This document shows positions 1 through 7,496 of a stretch of DNA of 64,000 bases, one piece after another. Source of the stretch: Dyella acidiphila (GTDB lineage Bacteria; Pseudomonadota; Gammaproteobacteria; Xanthomonadales; Rhodanobacteraceae). The translations under genes and the position numbers were made by a program. How positions within the stretch are numbered: position 1 is the stretch's first letter; every line of letters starts with the position of its first letter. The stretch spans positions 1 to 64,000 of the forward strand of contig NZ_JACZZA010000010.1 of the NCBI RefSeq assembly GCF_014863405.1. Direction: 5' to 3'. A model generated the notes under the pieces. The model searched no databases. It saw only the letters and a program-made list of their open reading frames with translations, and had not been told where the DNA came from.

Positions 1-127
1 CAACACGGTTCGGCCGCATAGCGCGTTGAATTATCGGCCACCGGCTCCTGAAGCTGTCCTGCCAGCCATCCAGGATGTACATCTGAAGCTCGCTGCTTAA
101 ACTAACCCTACATCTGGACCAGTTAGT
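1..127 (+). mobile_element. 3' end of an IS3-like insertion sequence (transposase C-terminus)
   Basis: Reading frame 2..100 encodes the last 32 residues of an integrase-fold transposase and ends at a TAA. The motif NTVRPHSALNYRPPAPEA is the classic C-terminal rve_3 signature of IS3-type (OrfB) and related transposases. The rest of the element lies before the window. The bases after the stop (to about 127) should contain the terminal inverted repeat, but the left end is not visible, so the exact boundary is inferred. The next gene is picked up without its 5' end immediately afterwards, so the element appears to have inserted into that gene or mediated a deletion there. Confidence 0.8.
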
Positions 128-829
128 GCAGGCCACTCAACCGACACGTTCGGCATTCGTACGCTGATTCGCCCTTCGGAAGACACCACCGTCAACGCAG
201 GCGACACGCCGTGGTCGATGTTCAAGCTTTCGGGCAACGGCGTGCGCTCCGATTTCATCGTGCTCGCGCCCACGCTTGGCGTGGCCGAGGAAGCCGATGC
301 CATTGAAGAAGTGCAGTTCCTGCGCGACGACATGGCGGCGATGGCATGGGCCGTTGAAAATCAACTGCAAGGCGATCTGGATAAAGCGGTCGATGGCCAA
401 GAAGCTTATTTGCGCTGGCTGAAAGCCAATCCCGTGCCGCCGCCACCGCAAGCCACCGCAAATGGACCACAGATCTACTACACGCTGGAAATACCCGCAC
501 CCAACAACTGGATTCCCATGGTGCCCGAACAGGCCCCCGACGGCGCTTTGTATCTACGCCGAGGCACCATGATCATTCCCACCACCAGCGGACCGTATAC
601 CGTTACCGCCCGTGCGGAATTGCTCGACCCGGGCACGCCGTTTTTCCTGCTCGATCATGTGGTTCCGCGATCCGGCGTACTCGCCGATCGCTATTTCCGT
701 CGTGCACGATCCGCCGATGGAAATACGCTTCTATGGCTCGCGCGTAAATCAGGAGCAGGCAAAGGCCCGGGCTGGTCTGGATTGCGTTTCGATGTCGTCC
801 GCCAGGAAACGTCTGCGCCAAGCCCATAG
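128..829 (+). pseudogene. 5'-truncated hypothetical protein gene next to the IS
   Basis: An open frame runs directly out of the IS end (from about 128) to a TAG at 827..829 and gives about 230 residues. The apparent start at 218 (ATG) is internal: coherent sequence such as TDTFGIRTLIRP precedes it. The C-terminal part has features I associate with a large uncharacterised bacterial family: EEVQFLRDDMAAMAWAVEN, YTLEIPAPNNWIPMVPEQ, LRRGTM, and a terminal [11 protein letters not shown]. No function is known to me. The N-terminal part is missing, so it is called a pseudogene. What was lost cannot be judged from this window. Confidence 0.65.
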
Positions 830-840
830 CGAATCAGGTC

Positions 841-1134
841 CGCCGTTTCAGCAAGTTGCTTGCCGCGGAAGCGGGCATGAGCACGTCGAGCCTGTACGAG
901 CATTTTCGTGCGGTGACGGCGATGACGCCGCTTCAATTTCAGAAGCAGCTCAGGCTGCAGGACGCGCGCAGCCTGATGCTGGTGCAGGACATCGACGCTA
1001 CGACTGCCGCCTTCCGCGTGGGTTACGAAAGCCCAACGCAGTTCAGTCGTGAATATCGCCGCCACTTTGGAGAACCGCCGGCGCGTGACATAGCTCGCTT
1101 GCGCGCGTCGCAGGGCCTGGCAGTGGTGGCTTGA
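841..1134 (+). pseudogene. AraC-family regulator, C-terminal fragment
   Basis: The frame encodes only the DNA-binding half of an AraC/XylS regulator: [19 protein letters not shown] is the first helix-turn-helix, followed by [19 protein letters not shown] and the second HTH with its [20 protein letters not shown] signature. The usual sensor domain (about 180 residues) is absent. Upstream in frame only about 10 more codons are open, with no plausible start or ribosome binding site (the nominal start is TTG at 856). It follows the other truncated gene within 30 bases, so both appear to be debris of one rearrangement. A functional truncated regulator is possible but less likely. Confidence 0.75.
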
Positions 1135-1232
1135 GATCAGCCTGCCGCTGTTGGCGCGCTAATCGCCCTGCACTGATGCTGGCTACGAACCAACAGCTGG
1201 GCCCCACTCTTGCATCCCGAGCTTACCGGTTA

Positions 1233-2243
1233 TCAATGCGAGCCGGCGCTTGCCTCCGCCGCAGCGCGCTTGGGAGTATCGATCGGACACCAGGTCTTGA
1301 GACGCTTGCCATCCCGATAGAGATCGATGCACTCGCGCACTTGCGCCTGGAAAATAATTTCAGCCGTATTGACCGGGCAGCCTTGCGACAGGCCCTTGCC
1401 TTGGCCGTATTCATCGATGCAGGTTGAAAGCGGTACTGGCTTGGCTGGCGTGCCGCCTCCAGCCAATGCCGATGGCGGCAAATTGAGGCGTTCGTCGGTG
1501 TTCTTCGGATCAGGCGGAATCGGCGGCGCGCCGCACAACAAGTTACTAGCCGTGCTGGCCTTTTCCGGGTCGCACATGTCCTTGGCTATTTCCTTGATCA
1601 CATCGTCGATATGCCGGCCTACCGCGCCGCCAAGGGTTTCGTTCGGCGGCGGGAAATACTTATTGAAGCGCGTCGGCTTGTAATGCGTGAAGTCGGTATG
1701 CTCCATGATCTGGCGATCGTCTTTCGGCTTGCTCGCCTTTACCTCGGAGGGTGTGTTGGCCGAGTACTGGATATGTTCGGGCGGCAGGCGGATCGAGCCG
1801 TCGGCGGAAAATATCTGGCTGGCATCCGGGTTGTCGTCAGGCGGGGTCTGCGTTGGCGCGGGCTTTGCAGCCGATGCGTCGATCGACGCTTTATGCGGCT
1901 TTTCAGTGGGCTTGGGTTTCACCGATGGCGCCGATGCCAGCGACACCATGACGGGAGTCGCGGGCGGCGGCAACTGTTTCGCGGGTGTTGCCACGTCGAT
2001 CAAACGCACGCTTAGCGACTGCTCTCTAACCTCCAAGGGCGGTCGCATCGTATTCCAGATCATCAGTGCGAAAAGCGCGTGTAGCGCCAGCACTACGGCC
2101 AGCACCAGCACCCTACCCCGCGGATTCAAGGACCGCGTGGACCAGGGCGCCTGATTTTTGTACGTATCAATCTTGCAACGCGCAGCATCTTGCGCATGTA
2201 CTTGATCGAGATCCTGTCCAGGAGCTTCGATAACCCGCCTCAT
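1233..2243 (-). CDS. hypothetical single-pass membrane protein, proline-rich
   Basis: 336 residues. Seen: a short cytoplasmic N-terminus, one membrane segment (residues about 44-64, RVLVLAVVLALHALFALMIW), then a long Pro/Lys/Ala-rich stretch to about residue 150 and a periplasmic region with five or six cysteines (DMCDPEKAS, LLCGAPPIPPDP, STCIDEYGQG, GCPVN, RECIDLY, TWCPID). The architecture resembles TonB-like or energy-transducing proteins (N-terminal anchor plus proline-rich spacer), but the canonical TonB C-terminal domain is not recognisable. The two C-terminal 'C-I-D-x-Y' segments look like an internal repeat. I do not recognise the family by name. The start (ATG 2243) is preceded by GTGAGAG. 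Function unknown. Confidence 0.7.
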   Translation of the reverse strand: MRRVIEAPGQDLDQVHAQDAARCKIDTYKNQAPWSTRSLNPRGRVLVLAVVLALHALFALMIWNTMRPPLEVREQSLSVRLIDVATPAKQLPPPATPVMVSLASAPSVKPKPTEKPHKASIDASAAKPAPTQTPPDDNPDASQIFSADGSIRLPPEHIQYSANTPSEVKASKPKDDRQIMEHTDFTHYKPTRFNKYFPPPNETLGGAVGRHIDDVIKEIAKDMCDPEKASTASNLLCGAPPIPPDPKNTDERLNLPPSALAGGGTPAKPVPLSTCIDEYGQGKGLSQGCPVNTAEIIFQAQVRECIDLYRDGKRLKTWCPIDTPKRAAAEASAGSH

Positions 2244-2532
2244 TCACGCTAATTACTCTCACAACACTAACGCTACTAGCCACGCGCGTATTGCAGCCAG
2301 CCCAGTAGACCTGTCGTATTCACCGAGGTTCCTCGAATAAACGCCTGGAACGAAATCAGGGCCCATCAGGCCAGATTCAATGCGCAACGCATTCGGCCAA
2401 TCGTTTTAATTTGCGATCGGGAGCCATGGGCCACCGGTGCAAATCCCACAGCCTTCATGCGTATGGAGTGTCAGAAGCTCGTAAACGGGTGCGCCCCTAA
2501 ATTTGTGGGCGACGCGTGCTCACCGGCTCCCA

Positions 2533-4323
2533 TTAGCTGGGCAGCGCGGACTTCATCTCTGAAGTATCTATCGAGACCTGGTTGCGGCCACTCTCCTTGG
2601 CCCGATAAAGCGCGGCGTCGGCGTCGATCAGCAACTGGCGCAGCGTGAAGCTCGAGTTGGCGGTACAGGCCATTCCCAAGCTGGCGGACACCATGACGGC
2701 CACCTGGGAATCCAGCATCACTGGCGTCGTGGCCAAGGCATTGCGGATGCGATTTGCCGCCTCCAACCCTTGGTCGCGCAAACAGCCCGATATCAGGATA
2801 CCGAACTCCTCACCACCCAAGCGGCCGAGTAGATCCGTGGGGCGCAGTTCGCGGGCAACAATCATCGCGGCAGAACGTAATACCTGGTCACCCGCGGCAT
2901 GTCCGTGCGTGTCATTGACCCGTTTGAAATGATCCAGGTCCAGCACGATCAGGCAGGCATCGCCGCCAGCCTTGTGCAGCTGCCGTAGCGCTCGCCTCGC
3001 TTCGGCGAAAAAGTGTTCGCGGTTGTACGCCCGGGTCAGGCCGTCGTGTCGCGCCATCCAGCGAAAACGCCGCCAGGAACGCCACAGCCACAGCATGGCC
3101 AGAACGAAGAAGGCGATCACCGCCAGCAGTAGTGCGTTGAACAACCGGCTGCTTTTCTGCGCCTGGCTCGCCAGGGCCTGGCTAAGCTGGAGAATTTTGT
3201 TCTCTTTGCCCAGGGTCTCCGCCTTCATCTTCGCGGCCAAGACCTGCTGCCTGACTGTCTGGTAGGCCAAGGCAATCGCCTTGGCATTGTCCATGGCGGC
3301 GGTTTTCTGGGCCGCGTACTTTTCGTAATAGGCCAGCGCGGCGGCATCATGGCCCTGCTTCTTTTCCGCCTGATAGAGAACCTCATAGGCGTCCTGCAGT
3401 GTCCACAACGGACTGTTCGGGCCCGTGATGGCAATGCTGTCCAGGGCGAATTTTCGCGCCCTGACTGCGTCGCCCAGGCGCAGATAGGCCCGGGCCTGGG
3501 TAACGGGCAGCGAGGCAAGATAAGGCGTGTAGTCAGTGCCCTCAATCTCGGGGGCAATGCTGTGCAAGAAGGCGATGGCCTGATCGGCATGGCCTTCGTC
3601 GACCATTTGGTAGGCCTGATCCAGGCGCAGCGCATCGGCTTGAAGGGACTCCCCCGCGGCAAGGCATCGGTCAATCGCAGCCTGAAACGCGGGGCTGGTC
3701 GAGGCCAAATTGCCCGCATAGAGCATGGACTGCGTTTCGAGCGCGTTGGCGTAACACTGGCCTTTGGCCGAAGGAAGCAATGCCTTCATCTGACGGGCAT
3801 ACTCCAACGCCAGATCGTGCTGCCCCACAGGGGTCTGATCCAGCATCAGGATGACCTCCTCCATGCCTTCCAGGCGCGCCTGCGGGTTATCGACCCTGGG
3901 GAGTTCAGCCATCAAGGTGTTGGCCAGCGCATAAGCGCTCACGTAATCGCGATTGAGGAACTTGTCGCGGATCAACGCCGCCATCGCACGGATCGACAAG
4001 GGCAAGTCGCCCGAGTGATCGATGATGTCGTGCAGGATGGGCTCGGCCTTGGCGTAGTCACCCTTGTCTGCAAGCAACTGCGCATTCAGCAGTCGGAAAT
4101 GCCAGCGCTGGGTGGAAGTGAGCTGATCTTCGTGCTGCTGCAATTGCGCCAAAATAACCCGAAAACGGGAAATATTATTCGACCACGCATCGTCAGCCTG
4201 CGTCAGCCATGCCTCGGCTTGGGCGTTATCGACCGACGCCGTTCCCGACTTTGCATCCATGCACAGCAGGAGAGCCGCCATAACGGCGGCTACTGCCAGG
4301 CCAAGCGACACACCACGTACCAT
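2533..4323 (-). CDS. membrane-anchored diguanylate cyclase with periplasmic TPR-like sensor
   Basis: 596 residues. An N-terminal signal/anchor (residues 5-22) is followed by about 350 helical residues that look like TPR repeats, a membrane segment at about 390-412 (LFNALLLAVIAFFVLAMLWL) and a C-terminal GGDEF domain (HDGLTRAYNREHFF onward). The active-site signature is intact as GGEEF near residue 503, and an RxxD inhibitory site (RPTD) lies at the usual spacing before it. The protein should therefore make c-di-GMP from GTP with product feedback. It starts 14 bases after the stop of the borosin precursor-like gene on the same strand, so co-transcription is likely. No strong ribosome binding site is visible at the chosen ATG. 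Confidence 0.88.
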   Translation of the reverse strand: MVRGVSLGLAVAAVMAALLLCMDAKSGTASVDNAQAEAWLTQADDAWSNNISRFRVILAQLQQHEDQLTSTQRWHFRLLNAQLLADKGDYAKAEPILHDIIDHSGDLPLSIRAMAALIRDKFLNRDYVSAYALANTLMAELPRVDNPQARLEGMEEVILMLDQTPVGQHDLALEYARQMKALLPSAKGQCYANALETQSMLYAGNLASTSPAFQAAIDRCLAAGESLQADALRLDQAYQMVDEGHADQAIAFLHSIAPEIEGTDYTPYLASLPVTQARAYLRLGDAVRARKFALDSIAITGPNSPLWTLQDAYEVLYQAEKKQGHDAAALAYYEKYAAQKTAAMDNAKAIALAYQTVRQQVLAAKMKAETLGKENKILQLSQALASQAQKSSRLFNALLLAVIAFFVLAMLWLWRSWRRFRWMARHDGLTRAYNREHFFAEARRALRQLHKAGGDACLIVLDLDHFKRVNDTHGHAAGDQVLRSAAMIVARELRPTDLLGRLGGEEFGILISGCLRDQGLEAANRIRNALATTPVMLDSQVAVMVSASLGMACTANSSFTLRQLLIDADAALYRAKESGRNQVSIDTSEMKSALPS

Positions 4324-4337
4324 CGAAGGCTAATCGG

Positions 4338-4643
4338 TTATCGCTTATGGTCCGGAGGCGAATGCGCCTTATCCGCTTCGTCTTCGTCATGCTGCGGCAC
4401 GTTATCCGGATCGTCTTCGCAGGGATCGCAGCCGCCATGACCGGGGTTGTTAGGGGGGTTCATCGGGTGATGCTTGGGCCCGAGCTCATGGATGAGGCCA
4501 TCCTTGTCACCGGATGCCGCTGCCACTTTCAGGCCTTCGCTGGCATTCAATTCGCCGAGCACCTGCGCCAGATCTTCCGGCGAAGCGTGACGCAACGATG
4601 CGTCCTGCCCGATGCGCTCCAGCAGCTCAATCGTCTTGGACAT
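4338..4643 (-). CDS. putative borosin-type RiPP precursor (split system), 101 aa
   Basis: The start is taken at ATG 4643 (MSKTIELLERIGQDASLRHA), preceded by an AGGAGCAGGGG-like ribosome binding site; an upstream in-frame ATG at 4676 has none. Residues 1-55 are a compact helical segment that resembles the binding domain of SonA (Shewanella) and also Nif11-like leaders: 'ERIGQDASL...' then 'ASEGLKVAAASGDKDGLIHELG', compare SonA 'TQLGQDAQL...' and 'INAVMTGDMEKLKTLSG' (from memory). Residues 56-101 are a low-complexity tail rich in Pro, Asn, His, Asp and Glu with a CDPC pair. The methyltransferase lies 190 bases upstream on the same strand. The precursor role is inferred from context and leader resemblance; the hydrophilic tail is unusual for a borosin core. 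Confidence 0.68.
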   Translation of the reverse strand: MSKTIELLERIGQDASLRHASPEDLAQVLGELNASEGLKVAAASGDKDGLIHELGPKHHPMNPPNNPGHGGCDPCEDDPDNVPQHDEDEADKAHSPPDHKR

Positions 4644-4832
4644 ATTTATCCCCTGCTCCTGTTGTGGATGAATCATTCACCCCGCTGGAGGCGATGAAAT
4701 GCATCTCCAAGGGCGAGGTCGCCGCATGCAAGTGGGCGCACAGCTCGGAATCTCATCACAACGCGGCGCCCCCAAACACCGCTATATAGCCTACCACCGA
4801 TCGGCAAGGCGCATGACGGCACCCCCGCGGCG

Positions 4833-5672
4833 CTAGCTAGCCGACGCCATGGCCTGATCCAGCGCAGCCAGCCGCTTGCGTACCGCATGATTGGGGCGCA
4901 GCGGCGATGCCGGCTGCAGCACCACGGTTTCCTCGGCGCTCACGTCCACCGCGGGCAGGTCACGCAGGGTCACATGGCGAATGCGCGGCTGCTCGATCGG
5001 CAAGGTGGCGCCGCGATAAATGATGACCTCATGGTCCAGCGGGTAATCCCGGCTCAGCACATCCACCAGCACTTGCCGGTACTCGGGGCCGGTGGAAAAA
5101 CGCGCCATTGAGCGGTCGCCGACCAGGCCCACCTGCCACAGCACCAGGCAGGCACTGGGATTGATCGGCGTGTCGTAGAACAGCAACTGGCCGGCCTCGT
5201 AATGCTGGCAGCCGAGGCGGCCGGGATCGATGCCCAGGTCCGCATAGAGGCAGTCCTCGGCTGAGATACCTGGCTCCATATGGGCCTGGAAACCCTCCGC
5301 ACGGGCCACTTTGATCACTTCATGCGGCGACCAGGCGAAGATGCCGGGATGGCCATAAAACACGGCGCAAACCCGTTTGCCGGCCCGTATCTCGTCCATC
5401 ATCACCTCGACCCATTCGCGATAGGTCACTGCGCGCGACTTGTTTTTGCCATCGCCATAATACGGCTGCAAGCTGCGCACATCCGGGTGCATGTGTTCCA
5501 GCCACACCTCCACAATGGCGTCGGAAAGCGCCGCGAACACCACGTCGGCCTGCTGGATATAGCTGCGCGACAACGGCGAGAGATGCGAACCCAGCGTCAT
5601 GCCCAGCCCCACACAGGCGATGCTGCCGCGTGTTTCGGCGTCTGCGGGTTTGGCCGGTGATACAGATGTCAT
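4833..5672 (-). CDS. borosin-type peptide alpha-N-methyltransferase (SonM-like)
   Basis: 279 residues, tetrapyrrole-methylase fold, S-adenosylmethionine dependent. It resembles SonM of Shewanella, the free-standing methyltransferase of split borosin systems that methylates backbone amides of a separate peptide. Shared stretches include LSRSYIQQADVVFAALSD, FYGHPGIFAWSPH (SAM-binding GHPG at 107-110), EGFQAHMEPGISAEDCLYAD, LGIDPG and YPLDHEVIIYRGA. The residues matching the catalytic Tyr/Arg/Tyr set appear present (Tyr71/72, Arg80, Tyr84 in YYGDGKNKSRAVTYREW). Unlike fungal OphMA it carries no peptide at its C-terminus, which fits the split type. The start is ATG 5672. A corrin or sirohaem methylase is less likely because the EPGISAE/LGIDPG pattern is that of the borosin branch. 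Confidence 0.85.
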   Translation of the reverse strand: MTSVSPAKPADAETRGSIACVGLGMTLGSHLSPLSRSYIQQADVVFAALSDAIVEVWLEHMHPDVRSLQPYYGDGKNKSRAVTYREWVEVMMDEIRAGKRVCAVFYGHPGIFAWSPHEVIKVARAEGFQAHMEPGISAEDCLYADLGIDPGRLGCQHYEAGQLLFYDTPINPSACLVLWQVGLVGDRSMARFSTGPEYRQVLVDVLSRDYPLDHEVIIYRGATLPIEQPRIRHVTLRDLPAVDVSAEETVVLQPASPLRPNHAVRKRLAALDQAMASAS

Positions 5673-6026
5673 AGCAGATATCCAGGAAGTTAATGTGGAA
5701 TGGCGCCCGCGGCCGCGCGCCGATATTCCGTTTCGGCGCTGGCGAACGGCGAATATACCGTTTCACCGACCCGCATCGCTGCTATCTGGGTTTTTCCACC
5801 GCCCTGCATAACCCGTCATCTACGCACGCCAGCGGATGCGGCCGTTCCAAGGCAGCAGGAGCCTTATGGGGAAACAAATCGCCGCATTATGTAATATATA
5901 AAAATCAATTACTTATGACTAAAAAGTAAGCATATCCTTAGTAGCTCAACGCACTTTCAGAAGTTCTGCTGGCAGAAAAGCCGCTACATAATGCGCGCTC
6001 ATCAGCGATGAACCGGGGGGCGCATT
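5673..6026. promoter_or_regulatory. intergenic control region of the borosin locus and the divergent membrane-protein gene
   Basis: No gene is seen in these 354 bases. Two near-identical direct repeats lie 45-95 bases upstream of the methyltransferase start: CGATATTCCGTTTC (5721-5734) and CGAATATACCGTTTC (5750-5764). Their spacing of about 29 bases, close to three helical turns, would suit a dimeric or tandem regulator. A marked AT-rich stretch at 5886-5940 (TATATAAAAATCAATTACTT and beyond) is the likely promoter zone for the rightward gene at 6027. Regulator unknown. Confidence 0.4.
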
Positions 6027-6530
6027 GTGGAAGAAAAAGCTTATCTGCCGCCCGGCACGAGCGCGCTCAACCCAGGCACGTATCCGCGAAGCTACGCCAC
6101 GCCCATTTCCTTTCGTTTGTGGCGGGCGGGTTTAGCCATCGCCTTTCTTTTCATGTTTCGCGGCATCATCCAAATAGGCGCGTCACAGCACGACACCGGG
6201 CAACGGATTGCGTTTGTGCTGATCGCCCTGGTGCTGCTGGCTTGCCTGGTTGCTGCAGTCAAGTCCGTCATAGCGCCCAAGCGCGTGACGCTGACGGCAA
6301 CCAAGCTCACCATTACCCAAATGTTCTCCAGCACGCAATCCACGTACCGCAAAGACATCGCCGAATGCAGCATAGGAAGGGTCAAGTGGCTTTACATCGC
6401 CATACGCTCCCGCCATCCGAAGGCGAAGCCAATCATCCTTCCATTTATGAACTACGACGACGCGTTCTGGGATTGGTTCTCTGGCATTCCCGGCGACCGC
6501 ACATCGCGCGAACTGAAATGGTGGTCCTGA
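6027..6530 (+). CDS. hypothetical small membrane protein
   Basis: 167 residues from a GTG start at 6027 (GGGGGGCGCATT upstream gives only a weak ribosome binding site). Two membrane segments are visible at about 32-47 (GLAIAFLFMFRGIIQI) and 60-82 (RIAFVLIALVLLACLVAAVK). They are followed by a cytoplasmic beta-rich domain with KRVTLTATKLTITQMFSS and ECSIGRVKWLYIAIRS, which is reminiscent of bacterial PH-like (bPH) membrane proteins. No catalytic motif. It is the only gene between the divergent borosin locus and the lanthipeptide locus. A role in either is possible but nothing in the sequence requires it. Confidence 0.6.
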   Translation: MEEKAYLPPGTSALNPGTYPRSYATPISFRLWRAGLAIAFLFMFRGIIQIGASQHDTGQRIAFVLIALVLLACLVAAVKSVIAPKRVTLTATKLTITQMFSSTQSTYRKDIAECSIGRVKWLYIAIRSRHPKAKPIILPFMNYDDAFWDWFSGIPGDRTSRELKWWS

Positions 6531-6938
6531 TTCCGGCGCGCACTTTCCGGGCGGGGCATCCCCAGGACTGCGACTCAGCATGCCTCCCTACCGATGTCTC
6601 TGGCCGGCGGATCCTCTATTAAGACAGGCAAGGTTTCAGCCCGGTGACCGGCAATTTCAGGCCCCAACCTGGTACACGCACGTCCCACCCGGCAACTCTT
6701 TGCGTCCCGCTTATGAGTTTCGGCCGTATCTATACGCCGTCTACACATATCCCGGCTCATGGTAATCAGGCGGCGTCCGCCCGGGGGAAACAAATGCGTG
6801 AGAGTCATGGATCCCTGCTTGGGATATAGCCCGCCGCGTACATTTTGAACGCTAGCATTCGGGGCAGCTTGTCGGTGCCCGCGGGTATCGAAACTGTTAC
6901 CGAATTCCTTTCTCTATGACCTGCAAAGGAGTTCAGCT
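6531..6938. other. intergenic region upstream of the lanthipeptide genes
   Basis: 408 bases without a convincing gene; short open frames here (for example 6580..6765) lack ribosome binding sites and any recognisable sequence. The last part is the promoter/leader of the first precursor. It ends with GACCTGCAAAGGAGTTCAGC, which is nearly duplicated before the second precursor (7187-7209), evidence that the two precursor units arose by tandem duplication including the 5' leader. Confidence 0.5.
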
Positions 6939-7133
6939 ATGCAACAGAATGATGAGGTAGTTTCCGGCTGGCTTAATGGCGACGATTGCGTCGCCGGTTA
7001 TGACAACCCGGCCGGCTCGCTCTACGTGGATAACGCCACGGAGCAAAAGATGACGGCTCAAGCGGGTGCCGAAATGATCGACACCATGCTGAAGACCACG
7101 CAGTCCTGCGCTTCCGGCTGCGCTTGTTGCTGA
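6939..7133 (+). CDS. class II lanthipeptide precursor peptide 1 (LanA)
   Basis: 64 residues with a strong ribosome binding site (AAAGGAG, 9 bases upstream). The leader is acidic, with VVSGWLNGDD, a DNPAGSLYVD segment and a short QAGA that could be the double-glycine-type cleavage site. The C-terminal core ends in TTQSCASGCACC, with four cysteines and several Ser/Thr that a LanM can dehydrate and cyclise to (methyl)lanthionine. It is followed at once by a paralogue and by lanM, so the assignment rests on small size, Cys/Ser/Thr-rich end and context. Cleavage position and ring pattern are not determinable from sequence alone. Confidence 0.88.
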   Translation: MQQNDEVVSGWLNGDDCVAGYDNPAGSLYVDNATEQKMTAQAGAEMIDTMLKTTQSCASGCACC

Positions 7134-7145
7134 TTTTCCGATCGG

Positions 7146-7179
7146 GCCAACGCACAGCCAGTTCTGGCTGTGTGTTGGC
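7146..7179 (+). promoter_or_regulatory. stem-loop between the two lanthipeptide precursor genes
   Basis: Left arm GCCAACGCACAGCCAG (7146-7161) pairs with CTGGCTGTGTGTTGGC (7164-7179), a 16-bp stem with one G-T pair, followed by a short T-run (CTTTTCC). It begins 12 bases after the stop of precursor 1. This is either a leaky terminator/attenuator or an mRNA-stabilising 3' structure that would let precursor mRNA outnumber lanM mRNA. Seen directly; the role is inferred. Confidence 0.65.
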
Positions 7180-7210
7180 TTTTCCGTGACCTGCACAGGA
7201 GTTTTCAGCC

Positions 7211-7402
7211 ATGCAACAGCATGATGATGTTGTTTCCGGTTGGCTCGATGGTTCGGATAACTGCGGCGGCCAGGATAATCCGGCCGGCCCGCTTTACCTT
7301 GATAGTTCCGCCGAAGAAAAGATGACCGGCCAGTCGGCGGCCGCGATTTTCACGACCCAGAAGACGACGCAATCCTGCGCATCGGGTTGCATTTGCTGCT
7401 GA
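7211..7402 (+). CDS. class II lanthipeptide precursor peptide 2 (LanA paralogue)
   Basis: 63 residues, collinear with precursor 1: MQQHDDVVSGWLDGSDN, then QDNPAGPLYLD, a QSAA possible cleavage site and a core ending TTQSCASGCICC. The last 12 residues differ from precursor 1 at one position only (Ile for Ala), whereas the segment just before (AIFTTQK versus EMIDTMLK) differs. The ribosome binding site ACAGGAG lies within a duplicated leader (GACCTGCACAGGAGTTTTCAGCC). Both precursors are probably processed by the LanM that follows. They could be a two-component pair or simply a duplicated substrate; the near-identity of the C-terminal ring region argues for duplication. Confidence 0.88.
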   Translation: MQQHDDVVSGWLDGSDNCGGQDNPAGPLYLDSSAEEKMTGQSAAAIFTTQKTTQSCASGCICC

Positions 7403-7413
7403 TCTTGCATCCG

Positions 7414-7450
7414 GGCCAGCACACAGCTGGATCCGCGCTGTGTGCTGGCC
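7414..7450 (+). promoter_or_regulatory. stem-loop between precursor 2 and lanM
   Basis: Perfect 14-bp arms GGCCAGCACACAGC (7414-7427) and GCTGTGTGCTGGCC (7437-7450) around a 9-base loop, with no T-run after it. It is similar in sequence to the stem-loop after precursor 1, so it was probably duplicated with the gene. It lies 46 bases before the lanM start and probably limits read-through or stabilises the upstream mRNA. Confidence 0.65.
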
Positions 7451-7496
7451 GCTCCCTATTCCCATTGCGTCATCGCAGGAAGGCGATTCGAAGCAC

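Noticed and set aside
1233-2243. TonB protein
   Set aside because: It has the anchor and proline-rich spacer, but the C-terminal TonB fold motif (YP) is not seen and the end is cysteine-rich instead.
4833-5672. Corrin/sirohaem or diphthine methylase
   Set aside because: Same fold, but the SRSYIQQAD, EPGISAE and LGIDPG pattern and the adjacent precursor fit the borosin branch better; no tetrapyrrole genes are nearby.
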